DNA of 64,000 nt from Chloranthus sessilifolius. Lineage: Eukaryota; Streptophyta; Magnoliopsida; Chloranthales; Chloranthaceae. The stretch covers positions 8,770,088 to 8,834,087 of the forward strand of contig CM037593.1 of NCBI GenBank assembly GCA_021018995.1. The letters run 5' to 3'. The notes below the pieces were generated by a model that saw nothing but the letters and a program-made list of their open reading frames with translations, was not told where the DNA came from and did no database searches. Below, piece by piece: positions 1-12,598 of this stretch (position 1 is its first letter; every line of letters begins with the position of its first letter). Position numbers and translations under genes: made by a program.

Positions 1-900
1 GGTTTGTCCATTATATTTTTCCATTGACTGGATGGTGGAATATGAGTATGACACGAGGGCGTTATGATATGGTGGTATGATACTATGTTGACCCTCCTAT
101 AGTAGCTCGAGCAGCGACTCTGACACATGTCGTTTAGAATTTTACGAGTATGTTAGTTATGCTAATACGATGTACAGACATATGTACGAGAATGATAATA
201 AGACATTATATGATATGTTATAAGATATGGTGAGGTATGTTATGATATGAGTGTCTAGATCATGGTCATGCATTTATGATATAATATGTGTTATACGATA
301 CATATATGGTTTTGTCTTTCTCTTGTTACTTGGTTTGAGATATTACGTTTATCACTCACAAGATACACCCACAATACACCTGAGTAGTATGGGGTGGATT
401 GCTGGTGTATCCACTGAGTTTACGTGACTGAGTAAATTCATCCCACGACAATCTAACAGCTGCAGGTGATTACGTGGTGGAGTTAACGTCGACAATTCAG
501 ATCCTACCGACGCTGATTTCATTGATCTCGCGGACGTTGAGTACTAGGAGCCTTGGGTGGGAGACGTTGCCGGTTATTAGGAGGACTACGGTGCTGATTT
601 TGATCCGAGCGCTGGCTATTGATTATTATAGACTCGGTAGTAGATTTTGATCCGAGCGCTGGATATTGATTATTATACACTCGGTAGTAGATTTTATCCT
701 CTGTTATTATTATTGACTCTATGATTTCATTTTATCGGATTTGTCTCCGACTCGCACTACGATTTTATTTGAGGATTTCTTAGATTCTATTACATTTATT
801 CAGTATTTATGACTGCTTTCATATTCTACCTTTATATGTTGGTTTTATGGATTTCGTGGAGCTAGAATTACGCGATAACTCTGATTAAGTGTATGTTCGC
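1..900. repeat. Degraded LTR-like repeat DNA
   Basis: No supportable gene is present. Part of the stretch resembles the distal part of plant Ty3-type LTRs in its composition. A 47-bp tandem duplication is visible: copies begin at 596 and 643, and a partial third begins at 690, each starting GATTTTGATCCG (the third as GATTTTATCC). I cannot define element ends because the window starts inside it. Confidence 0.4.
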
Positions 901-1083
901 TTAGCATATCTGGGATATGTGCGGGTCATAACTCAAAATTTTAAGCCCTTGGGATGGGATAGAATTTCGGGTCGTCATACCTTGCTCATCCTTTTTTGGT
1001 TTATCTTGTAAATATCTTCTTCTTGTAATCCTTATGTTTTTCTTTTTTTCAATAAATTTGTTTCCATCATTTATTAAAAAAAA

Positions 1084-1220
1084 TAGTAGAGAGAGAGAAT
1101 GCTGCGAGTGGGAGAACAGAGAGAGGATTGAGCTTAGAGAGAGAGAGAGGGAGAGGGTTGGGCTTAAGGAGAGAGAGAAGGCTGGGCTTGGGGAAGAGAG
1201 AGAGAGAGAGAACAGAGAGA
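1084..1220. repeat. GA-rich microsatellite
   Basis: A purine-rich tract of interrupted GAGAGA runs. Open frames across it on both strands are only Arg-Glu or Ser-Leu low-complexity translations and are not genes. Confidence 0.8.
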
Positions 1221-1349
1221 AAAGTCTTTGAGTTGGGGGTCCATCGTGAATAAACTTGCGCCAAAAATATCGGTCCTTAAAGAACAAAAAAAAAATTATA
1301 TACGGATGGGGGATCATGGGACCTCCCATCGGATAATGTGGCTCCGCCA

Positions 1350-1750
1350 CTGTTAGGGGACCTCTGTTTGTGCCCACATATTCCCTGAAAGCGATCACAT
1401 CCAAAACCCCTTGAACACCATTGATAGCTTCGGAACAGATGATGGAGATCGTGTTTCACCCCTATCTTTCTCATAATAGATCTTGAAATCACATCGTACC
1501 TATAAGACGGTCATTTTTTTATTCAATGTCACAAATCCACAAAAAGTGGCCCTAAATTCATGTGTGATGTGTGCGATATGTGACACAAAATAAAAAAATG
1601 ACCGTTTAATAGGTGCGCCATGATATCAAAATCTATTATGTGGGAGATAGGGGTGAAACACGAACTTCATTTTCTGAAGAAATTAATGGTGTTCAAGGGG
1701 TCTCAGAAGTGGGCTCTTCCAGAGAATGCGTGGGGGCAAACAGAGGTACC
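1350..1750. mobile_element. Fold-back (large inverted repeat) element
   Basis: The left arm (about 1350-1530) and right arm (about 1577-1750) are imperfect reverse complements over about 170 bp. Matching landmarks are GACCTCTGTTTG at the left end with CAAACAGAGGTACC at the right end, CCCCTTGAACACCATT with AATGGTGTTCAAGGGG, and GTGTTTCACCCCTATC with GATAGGGGTGAAACAC. The centre is near 1553. There is no coding capacity. A second fold-back with the same general layout lies at 11440-11840, and a similar single arm lies at 55850-56010. It could be a MITE-like element or a palindrome made by inverted duplication; I did not find a convincing target-site duplication. Confidence 0.75.
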
Positions 1751-1945
1751 TTATCAATTTACAGACGTGAAAAAAAAAATATCAGGTATGATTAAAGCGT
1801 GCATCATAATGAGAAAATTTTGAAAGAAAATTGAAAAACTGGGAAAATCAATGAATCAAGCAACATGTACTCTTTAAGTTTTTCGCTCATTGATAGCTGT
1901 ACATCTGAAAGAGAGATGAATTTTAGAGAGAGAGTATATATACAG

Positions 1946-3653
1946 TGATGTGATATTTTAATGTATGTTTTACTCGCAAGTGCACGAATCGGTTTGTATA
2001 TAGTGGGTGCAGAGTACGAGATCGTTCCCACGAGGACTAATTTTGAAATATCTAAAAGAGACCAACAAATTCTAAAAATCTATGAAAATCTAATAGTATT
2101 CTACTAATTTTATGATTTGAATGGTTGATAGGATGGTGATTAATGACTACCAAAAATAAAACGTAATTGATTATTCACAAATAAAAAATAAAGATAATGA
2201 TAAAGATGAAGATACTAAATCCTCCCATCTTTGGTCCGTTCTTCCCATAATATAAATCTAGGGGTTAAATTATGTGATGAAATATGAGTAACAAAATCTC
2301 TTTATGGAAGATCTATGGTCAACACCCTAATAGGTTCCATGTTGCATCCCTGCAAATCAGGACTTAGATAATTTTCATATATAGATCTGGGATCAAGGGT
2401 ACGGCTAGACACACATGATCTCAGGTTCAAATAAAAATCATCCCTAAAGTGGGAGAAAATTCCAACAAGAATACCACTTACAAATCTGAAATCAAGGGCA
2501 TGGCTCGGCACACTTTATTCAGATTAGGATATTTAAGATAAAATTACCATTACGTAACCAAGATCCGAGGGCATGGCTCACACTCGATCCCGAGAACATA
2601 AATCATAATTAAATCCACACAACGAAAACACAAAGACCATAACAATGATAGGATAAAATTACCACACAGATCCGAGATCCGCATGGCTCGGCACACGATC
2701 GATCGGTTAGTGATGGGGATTTCATCCATTCATGATAGCACAATAACCATAAATTAAAATCTCATATTTTAATCCCTAATTTATATTATTAAAAGCACAT
2801 CCCTCGGATGGAATCATTAGATCCCCATCTCAATAAATTTAGCCACACATATTGTAAAGAATTGACATAAATAAATAAAGACGGGAAAATAACATTAATT
2901 AAAATTACCTCAAGCTCCAAAATAAATTACGTTGATCCACACAGATGATCTTGAAAAATTAATGCAGAATAAACTTTGAACAAAATTTAGGAATGAGTAC
3001 GGAAAAATTAAAGAACAAAGCTCTCAAAAAGAAATAATAAAACTTCCTATTTCTAGGTCTAACTATGAAAAAATGGCTAAAAATTAAGAACACTAAAACT
3101 AAAACTCTCTAAAAAACTCTAATTCTAATCTCTAATTTACTACCTCTAACTAATTCCTCTTTCTGAAGTGTTTGAGTCCCTTTAAATAGACCCATCGACC
3201 GCCTAAAAAGTCCCAAAAAATAGGTTTTCTGTGTCAATTTCGTGTCAAACTTAAACTCTGGCTCGATTAATCGGCCCTAAATCCGTGAAATTCAAAGACT
3301 TCTTCTTGGTTCAGACACTGCTTCGGTATTTTGGCCATAACTTTCTATCCCGAACTCGGATTGAGACGATTCTTACGCCGTTGGAAAGCTGACGAAAAGA
3401 TCTACAACTTTCATGTTTTGACAATTTCGTAATTCGACCGTCTTGAAGGTCCAAATTTAGCCGCAAGTCGTACCAAGTTCTTGATTACCCGAAATTGCAG
3501 TGTTTTTGCATTATATTCAGAATTCTTGCACTGTTTTCTATGCTTGGCTCATATTTACCCGAAACACTTCAAATCTAATAAATCTTATCAGGATAGCCTT
3601 CATGGACTAAATATAGGTATTTAGGGGTGAAATATCCTCATTTTGACTCATCA
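1946..3653 (-). repeat. 3' LTR of the non-autonomous element
   Basis: It is 1,708 bp long and bounded by TGATGTGATA at the low end and ACTCATCA at the high end. It matches 7605-9303 almost base for base in AT-rich segments. Differences cluster at CAG, CTG, CCG and CGG triplets and at homopolymers. One copy of the palindrome CGATTAATCG lies near 3264-3273. On the minus strand a TATTTAAAGGG sequence (3177-3190 region) is a plausible TATA-like promoter core. Confidence 0.9.
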
Positions 3654-5340
3654 TACCCCCAAACCTACACTTTGCTAGTCCTAAAAAAGCAAACTAAAGA
3701 AAATAAATGCCACTTTAAGTAGGGAACACGATTGCATTAGCATGTGCAACAAAGCCTTTAAACCCTAGGTGATCCTAGTGGAGGAGTTGTGTCTCACGAG
3801 GGTTTATGTGAAGTTACCCACAAACTTCAATACATTTTTGAAATCATCGATAAAATTGAGTTTTCAAAACATGATTTTGATAACATATATACCATTCAAA
3901 AACAAAAATCATTAATCAATTCAACATGCGAATTCTCAATTTCAAATAACAATATTATACTAATCATACTAATATCCATTCAAATTAGTCTAATGCTCAA
4001 ATCGTTAGATAGCTCATCCATTCATGCCTAAACGTGAAGTGTGTGCATAACCAAACCAAAATTCATTCATCTCAGAACTAGTTCAAACGGAAAACCGTTG
4101 GACCTATAGTTTTGACTCAATCCTCACTTTAGGTATACTCTCAAAATATAAAAACACCGATAATGGATAAGTTTTCGCACATATGTGAGAGGTCAATACA
4201 AAGCAAATAAAAAGGTCTCACATGATAAATGAAACACGATGCAATCAATGAACAAAAATAAATCTCATAAGAAGATACTTGTATATCCTAAGCATATCAT
4301 ATCAAGTGTCATAAGTATCACATATTTACTCTCCACAAGGCAGTTACTAATGCAAGATCAGATCATGAAGGCCTTTTGACCGTTGTAATGGGCCTGAGGA
4401 AAGGGTAAGAAAGAATTGGAAGTTGGGATTCAAAATTTCTGAGAAATTAGAAAAGAAACACATTTTTGATTTTTTCTATTTCTCTTCTTTTTCTTTTCTA
4501 CTCTCTCACTATTTTTTTTTCAATTTTTTCTATTTTTCTCACTCACTTTTTCTTTTTTTTTTTTGAATTTCCTTTTCTTGAGGCACCTCAGATTTTTCAT
4601 TACTTTTCATAATTTTCTTTTCTCTCCCTTTTCTTTTTATTTTTGCCATACACTCTCGAACACAACTCAAGATTCTCCACTTACTCTCTTTTCATTCACT
4701 CTCATCCTCGCTCCTAATTTCTGAAATAAGAAGGTAAAGTGAATTTTAAAATGGTGAAGGGTTAAAGGTTAACGTGGCTTATCAAAGAATGTATAAAGGT
4801 AAATTTTCAATAGGCTCAAAGGGGTACTAGAAAGATAAATTTATTTGAGGTGGGGCATTTTAAGCACAAACGAGCCAACGATGGCCTTCAATCATATCCT
4901 TAAAAGATAGTAACTTTGCCTATTTGTCTTGAGTAAATATACAGTACATTCTAACATAATGATATAAATTTGATTTTATGCAAAGTCACAAGTCAAAATG
5001 AAGTGTATGAGATTATGCAAAATAAGTCGATTCAAAGAAAACTCAAGTTTATATATTCACTCATCAATGACGGAAATTAGCTCTTAAGCTCAGGGTTTAG
5101 TCTCCTGAGATCCTAAGATTCAACATTCAAAACCATCGATTTCTAAGTCTTAGCTTGGTATCGATTGTAAAAGTCTAAGCATGAATATCAAAATTATCCA
5201 CAACATATCACATTAACTTCATCATCTTAGATACAAGTAATCAAAATATGACACTATTATTCTCAAAATTAAATTCACATGCATCATCAACTAAAGTTTG
5301 AAAACAATCGTAAAATAATGTGCATAATGACTTCAAAAAT

Positions 5341-5381
<41 letters not shown>

Positions 5382-5690
5382 CAGATAAAACATATAAATG
5401 ACGTAAAATAATTAACCATACCCCCAAACCTAAAGATGACAATGTCCTCATTGACTGAAAGAAGTAGCGCACCCCCAAACCTGTATGAAAAAAGTACCTC
5501 AACACAAAGATCAGGTGCAGAGAATAATTGTATCAAATTGGAACATTACAAAAAATATATTGAAGGGGATATGGTTACACTATTGAGAGAATTAAAAAAA
5601 ACAACCTAAACTAAACAAAACAAAACAAAAAGGAAAGAAAAAAAAACTAATAAATCCTAAAACAAAAATCCTAAACTACACATGAATCCA
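3654..5690. other. Non-coding interior of the LTR element
   Basis: AT-rich DNA without a convincing ORF. It contains pyrimidine-rich tracts (about 4460-4700) and a 40-base poly-T run at about 5341-5381. Small ORFs here are low complexity. Confidence 0.6.
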
Positions 5691-5693
5691 ACT

Positions 5694-6099
5694 CTGTTAA
5701 TCATTGGTAGGCGGACCCATCCACCTCGGGTCACTTAAATTGATAATCTTAGGCACAGGGAACAACTTCTCCCAAAGATCAAGGGGAAATTGATGAGACA
5801 CCGCCGATTGTATGGATGGAGGTGAGGAGGCGAAAGTAGGAGATGAAGCTGGGGGAGACGGTGACGGCATCACATCAATTATCTCGATATCAGTATTGAT
5901 GCACAGTGTAGAAGATTTGGAGCGATTTACCTTTTACGAGATGGTTCTCCCGATGAAGAGCGACCAACGGATCGAGGTCGATGATTTCAACATTATTTGG
6001 CACAAAAGGGACCGTCCGATGAGAGCGGCGCTCCCGCTTTTTAGCAGTCTCCTCCATCTTTGATAATCGGGCTCTGGTGAGATATAATCGTCGGGCCAT
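5694..6099 (-). pseudogene. Short ORF carried by the non-autonomous LTR element
   Basis: On the minus strand an ORF starts MARRLYLTRARLSKMEE and runs with a basic, Arg/Lys-rich N-terminus to about 5890. A reading continued after a one-frame slip near 5930 adds an acidic and Ser/Pro-rich stretch and a segment containing FPLDLWEKLFP, and ends at a stop near 5694. Together this would be about 130 residues. I recognise no family. It is the only protein-like segment in the element interior, and the slip lies next to a short A-run and close to CAG sites that look error-prone in this assembly. It could be a remnant of a gag N-terminus or a private small protein. Confidence 0.35.
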
Positions 6100-6227
6100 A
6101 AGAAAGATTGCGCACAGTTAATGAAAAGTGAGCCTAAAGGTGAATATAAAGGGAAAAAATATAGAGTTGGAGTAGGAGTGGAAAGAGGTGTCCGCAGAAA
6201 GAAACAATGAAAAGTGTGGCAAGACGA

Positions 6228-6259
<32 letters not shown>

Positions 6260-6303
6260 GATTAACCACAAATGCGCATCGCATTGAAAAGAAAAAAATA
6301 TTA

Positions 6304-6375
6304 TGATCGATCAATCGACTACAAGGAGTCGATTAATCGAGGAGTCGATTAATCGACATACATCGATTAATCGAG
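6304..6375. repeat. TCGATTAATCGA palindrome cluster in element interior
   Basis: Three perfect copies of the 12-bp palindrome TCGATTAATCGA and related GATCGATCAATCGA text lie within 72 bp. The same palindrome forms the large array at 12600-13025 in an unrelated solo LTR. Confidence 0.85.
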
Positions 6376-6379
6376 GAAG

Positions 6380-7604
6380 AAAAACAAAAATTTTTTATTT
6401 TTTTATTTTTATTTTAAAAAACGAAATTAATTTACAAGGGGTAAATTCATTCCGCGTCCACCAGGATCCCAAATCTTCATTGAAAATTTTCTAAGCATGA
6501 TCAACGATGTATTTAATCGTCTCGTTATTTCACTTTTTAAGGACTTAGTTACACCCTCATTGGGTGCCCAAGTGCCACCATTATGATCCATTTCTGACAT
6601 TCTAAAATCACACTTGATTCAAACCCATGAATCTTTTTTCGATTCGTTGATTATCTATGTATTCAACGAATGGGCAATGATTTGAAATTCCTCTTTCTTC
6701 CTAAACCGAATTCACACTCATCGAAAAGGTTATGTTTCCTTATCGTGTTGTAAGGGTGACATTTTCTTTCTCTTTCATCTCAATTTAATTCTCAATTCCC
6801 TCTTCGACATAAGTATCGCTCCATTCCATTTCTCTCTCTCGACTTGCACTACCTCAACGCCGTTATGCCATTCTCAAGCATAGTGACCAATTGGTCATCC
6901 TCATATTTTGAACAAAATCGATGAGTCCTCTTGAAGATGTTCTTTATTCGATCGGTAACAATGAGGGACTCCTCTATTTCAACTTTCCTTTGTAAGTACT
7001 CGATCATCGACTAACTTGAGATTGTATCCTAGAAATTCTTTGAGTATTGGTGCACCAAACCTTTAAATATTCTAAGGAGTAAGAAGAATTTTGACCGGTT
7101 CATATGAGTTTGTCTTGAAAGTATTGAGTTCTTGTGAAAACTCATAAGAAAATTTGTTGGGATAAGAATTTTGATCATTGTACGCATCATATCACACATT
7201 AGAGGTTGATTAAAACCCCACATGTCATTAGATTGACTGCCACCATGAGTGTTCCAAACCGGATTTGGTTGGACTTGCTCGTAATAATTTGAGTTATTCA
7301 AGGGACACATAGGTGAAATGTGCATCGTATTTCCACAAATAGACATGATTCTAGATTGAATCCATGCATTGACTTCTCAAAATTTTTTTATTTTTTTTTT
7401 TTTTAAATTAAAATTTTTAAATTTGAAATTTCTGAAATTTTTTTTTTTTTTTTTTTTTAAATTAAAATTTTTAAATTTGAAATTTTTGAATTTTTTTTTT
7501 TTTTTTTTTTAATTAAGCAGAAATACTATTTTAATCCTAAAATTCCTAAAATTTATTGCCTACCAAAAATTGATTTTCTTAATTTAATCCACAATGCCAA
7601 AACT
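6380..7604. other. Non-coding leader side of the element with poly-T tracts
   Basis: No coding potential is evident. Two near-copies of a block of long T runs followed by AAATTAAAATTTTTAAATTTG occur at about 7380-7512, so this is a short tandem duplication built on homopolymers. The region lies between the short ORF and the 5' LTR on the minus strand, so it would be the transcribed leader. Confidence 0.5.
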
Positions 7605-9303
7605 TGATGTGATATTTTAATGTATGTTTTACTTTCATGAGTGTGAATCGGTTTGTATATAGTGGGTGCAGTACGAGATCGTTCACGAGGACTAATTTTG
7701 AAATATCTAAAAGAGACCAACAAATTCTAAAATCTATGAAAATCTAATAGTATTCTACTAATTTTATGATTTGAATGGTTGATAGGATGGTGATTAATGA
7801 CTACCAAAAATAAAAGCGTAATTGATTATTCACAAATAAAAATAAAGATAATGATAAAGATGAAGATACTAAATCCTCCCATCTTTGGTCCGTTCTTCCC
7901 ATAATATAAATCTAGGGTTAAATTATGTGATGAAATATGAGTAACAAAATCTCTTTATGGAAGATCTATGGTCAACACCCTAATAGGTTCCATGTTGCAT
8001 CCTGCAAATCGGGACTTAGATAATTTTCATATATAGATCTGGATCAAGTGCAAGACACACATGATCTCGTGTTCAAATAAAAATCATCCTAAAGTGGGAG
8101 AAAATTCCAACAAGAATACCACTTACAAATCAAATCAAGGGCATGGCTCACACTTTATTGATTAGGGATATTTAAGATAAAATTACCATTCTGAGAACCA
8201 AGATCCAGGCATGGCTCACGATCCCGAACATAATCATAATTAAATCCACACAACGAAACACAAAGACCATAACAATGATAGGATAAAATTACCGTCACGG
8301 ATCCGAGATCCCGGCGCATGGCTCGGCTGCGATCCGGTTAGTGATGGGGATTTCATCCATTCATGATAGCACAATAACCATAAATTAAAATCTCATATTT
8401 TAATCCCTAATTTATATTATTAAAAGCACATCCCTCGGATGGGAATCATTAGATCCCCATCTCTATAAATTTAGCCACACATATTATTGTAAAGAATTGA
8501 CATAAATAAATAAAGACGGGAAAATAACATTAATTAAAATTACCTCAAACTTCAAAATAAATTACGTTGATCCACACAGATGATCTTCAGAAAATTAATG
8601 CAGGAATAAACTTTGAACAAAATTTAGGAATGAGTACGGAAAAATTAAAGAACAAAGCTCTCAAAAAGAAATAATAAAACTTCCCTATTTCTAGGTCTAA
8701 CTATGAAAAACAATGGCTAAAAATTAAGAACACTAAAAACTAAAACTCTCTAAAAAAACTCTAATTCTAATCTCTAATTTACTACCTCTAACTAATTCCT
8801 CTTTCTGAAGTGTTTGAGTCCCTTTAAATAGACCCATCGACCGCCTAAAAAGTCCCAAAAAATAGGTTTTCTGTGTCAATTTCGTGTCAAACTTAAACTC
8901 TGGCTCGATTAATCGACCCCAGAAATCCGTGAAATTCAGCACTTCTTCTTGGTTCAGACACTGCTTCGGTATTTTGGCCATAACTTTCTATCCCGAACTC
9001 GGATTGAGACGATTCTTACGCCGTTGGAAAGCTGACGAAAAGATCTACAACTTTCATGTTTTGACAATTTCGTAATTCGACCGTCTTGAAGGTCCAAATT
9101 TAGCCGCAAGTCGTACCAAGTTCTTGATTACCCGAAATTGCAGTGTTTTTGCATTATATTCAGAATTCTTGCACTGTTTTCTATACTTGGCTCATATTTA
9201 CCTGAAACACTTCAAATCTAATAAATCTTATCAGATAGCCTTCATCGGACAGCTAAATATAGGTATTTAGGGGTGAAATATCCTCATTTTTCAGTACTCA
9301 TCA
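7605..9303 (-). repeat. 5' LTR of the non-autonomous element
   Basis: It is 1,699 bp long, with ends TGATGTGATA and ACTCATCA, and is followed by the target duplication TACAG. As the 5' LTR it would drive element transcription toward lower coordinates. The TATA-like TATTTAAAGGG is conserved near 8818-8831 on the minus strand. ORFs inside the LTR are shadows. Confidence 0.9.
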
Positions 9304-9754
9304 TACAGCTTGACCATTAAATGAGAAGTGCCATTGCCAGGGAAAGAAAGAGAGATATTATGTAGCGACAGAGATGCAGCATAAACTATTTGAGTTCTAC
9401 ACTCCATGTTTGCTTCCTTCCTTTATATTAACAAAGGTGAGTGACTTATTCTCCAAGTATTGTTTCATATGGCATCATAGAAAACGAAAAGAAAAAAACA
9501 AATGTACCTTTTCAACTCCTTGCAAATATTAAATATTTAAATCTCAAGATGAGTTAGAATAACTCATCATGCATGTCAACCCAAGATCACTTGCCACGTG
9601 TCACATCATGCCCAAATATTTTTGGGTGATTGATGATTGTCTTTGTGCAAGTTGCTATATCACCGGATTCTGGTGGCACATAGACCACACTCGATTCGAA
9701 TGCATGGATCTATCATACATTCGAACCCATATCCCCAATTAAGGTTAACACCGA

Positions 9755-9950
9755 GGTAACAAAATCGTTATCGGTATTGGGTATCGGTCCTTGGAGGACG
9801 GATACGCGTATCAGCCTATTTTTTAAAAAATAGTATATATATAGGTATCAGTTGATACCGATACGTATCGGCGCCGATATGTATCAGTTTGTTGAAAAAT
9901 TGATACTATCGCCGATACCTATCGGAATCGGCCAAAATTTAATACCTTGT
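9755..9950. repeat. Dispersed GTATCGG/CCGATAC palindromic repeat, copy 1
   Basis: A cluster of overlapping short palindromes such as CCGATACGTATCGG and CGGCGCCG lies between two AT-rich flanks. Related copies lie at about 59700-59880 and 61520-61780 (in an intron). There is no ORF. The class is unknown; the family resembles a short fold-back element. Confidence 0.55.
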
Positions 9951-10173
9951 GGTCAGTACCCTTGGTGTCTAGGGTATTGAATTGCACTGTTTCATAAATT
10001 TTCAAAATGGAATCTATGGGGTGGCCACATGCAACCATGTGTTATAGCTATTTAACTTTTTTAATCTAAAAAGATGATCAAATGTTAGCCGGCTAAACAT
10101 GAAAATAACTTTTAGGGTATTTTTGAATATTTTCATAAACTCATATTATTATGTATTTATACACATATTTTTG

Positions 10174-10976
10174 GGAGAGCCATTACTTCCACACACTTTT
10201 TAATTGATTGCACGAAATTAATTAAAATTAGTCCTTGCACTTATTTTATCTGATTGCACCAATGACTATATAAATAAAATTATACTTTAAAATATTATCT
10301 TGGCCCACGTTTCCTCTCTCCACTGTTCTTTATCATTCTCTCTCTCAATTCTTTCTATCTATGGACTCCTCTTACACATCACTTATTGGGAGAGAAACCT
10401 CTTAAAATATAGAAGAGTTTACAAGATGTGATAGAATCCTTGTGGAATAAGGAAACACAATATACAAATTACACATACTGACAAATTAAGCAAAATCTTA
10501 TCAATGAGTTTCTATAGCTGATTTATAGGTTGGGTAGGGCTAGATGATCGTCCAATCCCTTGCTAAGGTGATGATCATGCTCAATGCCTGATTTATCGGT
10601 TGGGCAAGGCTAGGTAATGATTGTCCAATCCCTCGCTAAGGTGATGATCTCGCCCAATCCCTCACTAAGGTGATGATCTCGCCCAATTTGTGAATATTGT
10701 CTCTACCATTCACTATGCCTCTTTCTGTCTCTCTCTCTTTATGTCTATGCGTGTCTCTCTCCCTCTCTCCACCTTGTTCTCTCTCTAGGCCTCTCTCTTT
10801 CTCTCTCTCCATACGCTTTTTCGGGTTCTCGGAAAAGAGAATAGTGACTTTTCCCTAAATCTTTTATATTTAAGGTGCAACCACTATGGTACTTAGTCAC
10901 TAAAATAACAAGAAAATATAAAAAAATTTCTAATTTGAGGCAACTACATGAAAAGTGTGTGCAAGTAATGGCTCCC
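10174..10976. mobile_element. Non-autonomous hAT-type MITE (803 bp)
   Basis: The termini are inverted: GGAGAGCCATTACTTCCACA at the left and, read inward from the right, GGGAGCCATTACTTGCACAC. A perfect 8-bp duplication TATTTTTG flanks it at 10166-10173 and 10977-10984. An 8-bp duplication is typical of hAT elements. The interior has CT-rich microsatellite and short internal repeats but no transposase. Confidence 0.8.
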
Positions 10977-11067
10977 TATTTTTGAGTTACTAATTTTTTT
11001 TCACTCATGTGATGACCCCTCTAACCTCTTTTCTTTTGGTGAATATAGTGCAGACTTTATTGTTGAA

Positions 11068-11263
11068 GGATACATTTTATGGTGCCGTTATTCACACCTC
11101 ATGAGACTACTTTCTCACCCTAGTGTTGAAAAACCCTACTAAAAGAGGACTCTTGTAATACTCACACCCCGACTTTGTTTTTATGTTTTTTCTTCATTTG
11201 GATGAGAAAGCAGTCTCGTGGAGTGTGAATAACAGTACCATACAATTTTACCCAAAACCTTTT
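11068..11263. mobile_element. Short MITE with ~50-bp inverted ends
   Basis: The left end (ATTTTATGGTGCCGTTATTC onward) is the reverse complement, with few mismatches, of the right end (GAATAACAGTACCATACAAT). The total is about 195 bp. No convincing target duplication was seen, so the superfamily is left open. Confidence 0.65.
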
Positions 11264-11439
11264 CTTGGGTGGGAGTAGTAGAATTCTTTTCTTTTTATAC
11301 CCTCAATTGGAAACTTGACCCGACTTAAACGCTCGACCCAAAACCTAACCCGACCTTGTTGAACCCAAGGGGCCGGGGAACCTCAATGGGGCAAAGAGGG
11401 GCAGCTGCCCCTCCTTACTTTAAAAGAGTTCTTATATTT

Positions 11440-11840
11440 ACAACTCAAGATTCTTCCTTCTCAACTCGATTTCACATGCTTTAATCATTAGCTGCTTTGA
11501 ATTAAATGATAGAGATGATTTTTTATCCCGATCTTCGACAAATTAGATCTTGAGATCACCATCAGATGGCCAGAATTTGATTCCATGTGACACACATCCC
11601 AAAAAATAAACATGAACATGGGCGTACATCAAATATAGTTCTCGGATCAATTTTCGAGATCTGTGCTAGGTGGAATTAACATTTGACTGTTTGGTGACAG
11701 TATCGTAATCTCAAGATCTACTTTGTCAAAGATTGAGAAGAAAAATGATCTCTATCATATAATTCAAAGTAGTCAACTATTTAAACACGCAAAACTCGGG
11801 ATGAGAAGGAGGAATCTTCTGCTGGGAATAAAGGTACCCG
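11440..11840. mobile_element. Second fold-back (inverted repeat) element
   Basis: The arms at about 11440-11600 and 11705-11840 are imperfect reverse complements. Paired landmarks are CTTTGAATTAAATGATAGAG with TATCATATAATTCAAAG, and TTAGATCTTGAGAT with ATCTCAAGATCTA. The centre contains a GTGACACACATCCC sequence that recalls the centre of the fold-back at 1350-1750. It is non-coding. Confidence 0.7.
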
Positions 11841-12598
11841 CACTTAAATTAAAACCTTTTTTTTATTAGTGGACCCAACTAAATTTGAAAGAGAGAGTGG
11901 CTCTCGGCTGTGTGTAATGGGGTCAACACTCGAGCTTGCAGCATGGTACTTGGGGCATGAGATGTAGTGTTAAGAAAGGCACGCGACATCTTGGTGCCGG
12001 GACGACACGACATGTGGTGTGTAATAGCCCGAAAAATCACGCTCAACTATGACCTCAGGATCCGTGCCCGATTGGTCACAAGTTTGACCAATCAGGAGAT
12101 CAAGAGTTAGCATAGAATGTGATGAACGGACGAGATGTGATGGGTTGAATGCCTAGGTGGTGTGTGTTGTGAATGTGAAGTCGCATACACCTATCGCGGT
12201 GTATGTGCTCAACACACAAGTGAGGAAAGGGATAAAAGGGTTTAATAGCCCTAAAAGCAAGAGTTTGATGGTTGTTGAAGGAGAGTAAAGAAGAGAGAGA
12301 GAGAGAAGTAAAGAGATGAGTAAATGCTAGTTGAGGAAGGGAGATTCGAGCAATAAACGTCGGATTCGACGCGAGGGATCCGCTAGAAGCAAAGCTGGAA
12401 CCCTAGCCTTTCCCACCATAGATTTGAAATCAATTTGAGATTGATTCAAGTTAAAATTTTGTGAATAAGATGCATAGATGGTAGAGTTTAAATTGTAGTT
12501 GAAAATGGTTTAAATCATAGGATAATGGTTAGAAAAATAGAGGAAAAAGTGTGGAAAAAGATGGGGAAGAACAGCTCGAAAAGGGCTGAATCTGACAA

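Larger units (their letters stand above)
1946..9303 (-). mobile_element. Complete non-autonomous LTR retrotransposon (LARD-like)
   Basis: Two 1.7-kb direct repeats (1946-3653 and 7605-9303) bound a 3,951-bp interior. The element is flanked by a perfect 5-bp duplication TACAG at 1941-1945 and 9304-9308. The LTR ends are TGATG...CATCA. On the minus strand a purine tract (GGTTTGGGGGTA, complement of 3654-3665) lies just before the LTR at 1946-3653, which sets the orientation: this is the 3' LTR and 7605-9303 is the 5' LTR. A weak primer-site candidate (TTTTGGCATTG) follows the 5' LTR. No gag, protease, RT or integrase is visible, only one short ORF near 5.7-6.1 kb. The LTR text (stretch coding for no protein, with the motif TTGGAAAGCTGACGAAAAG) is of the kind seen in plant Tat/Athila-type Ty3 elements; that assignment is inference. 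The near-identity of the LTRs in AT-rich parts indicates a young insertion. Confidence 0.9.
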
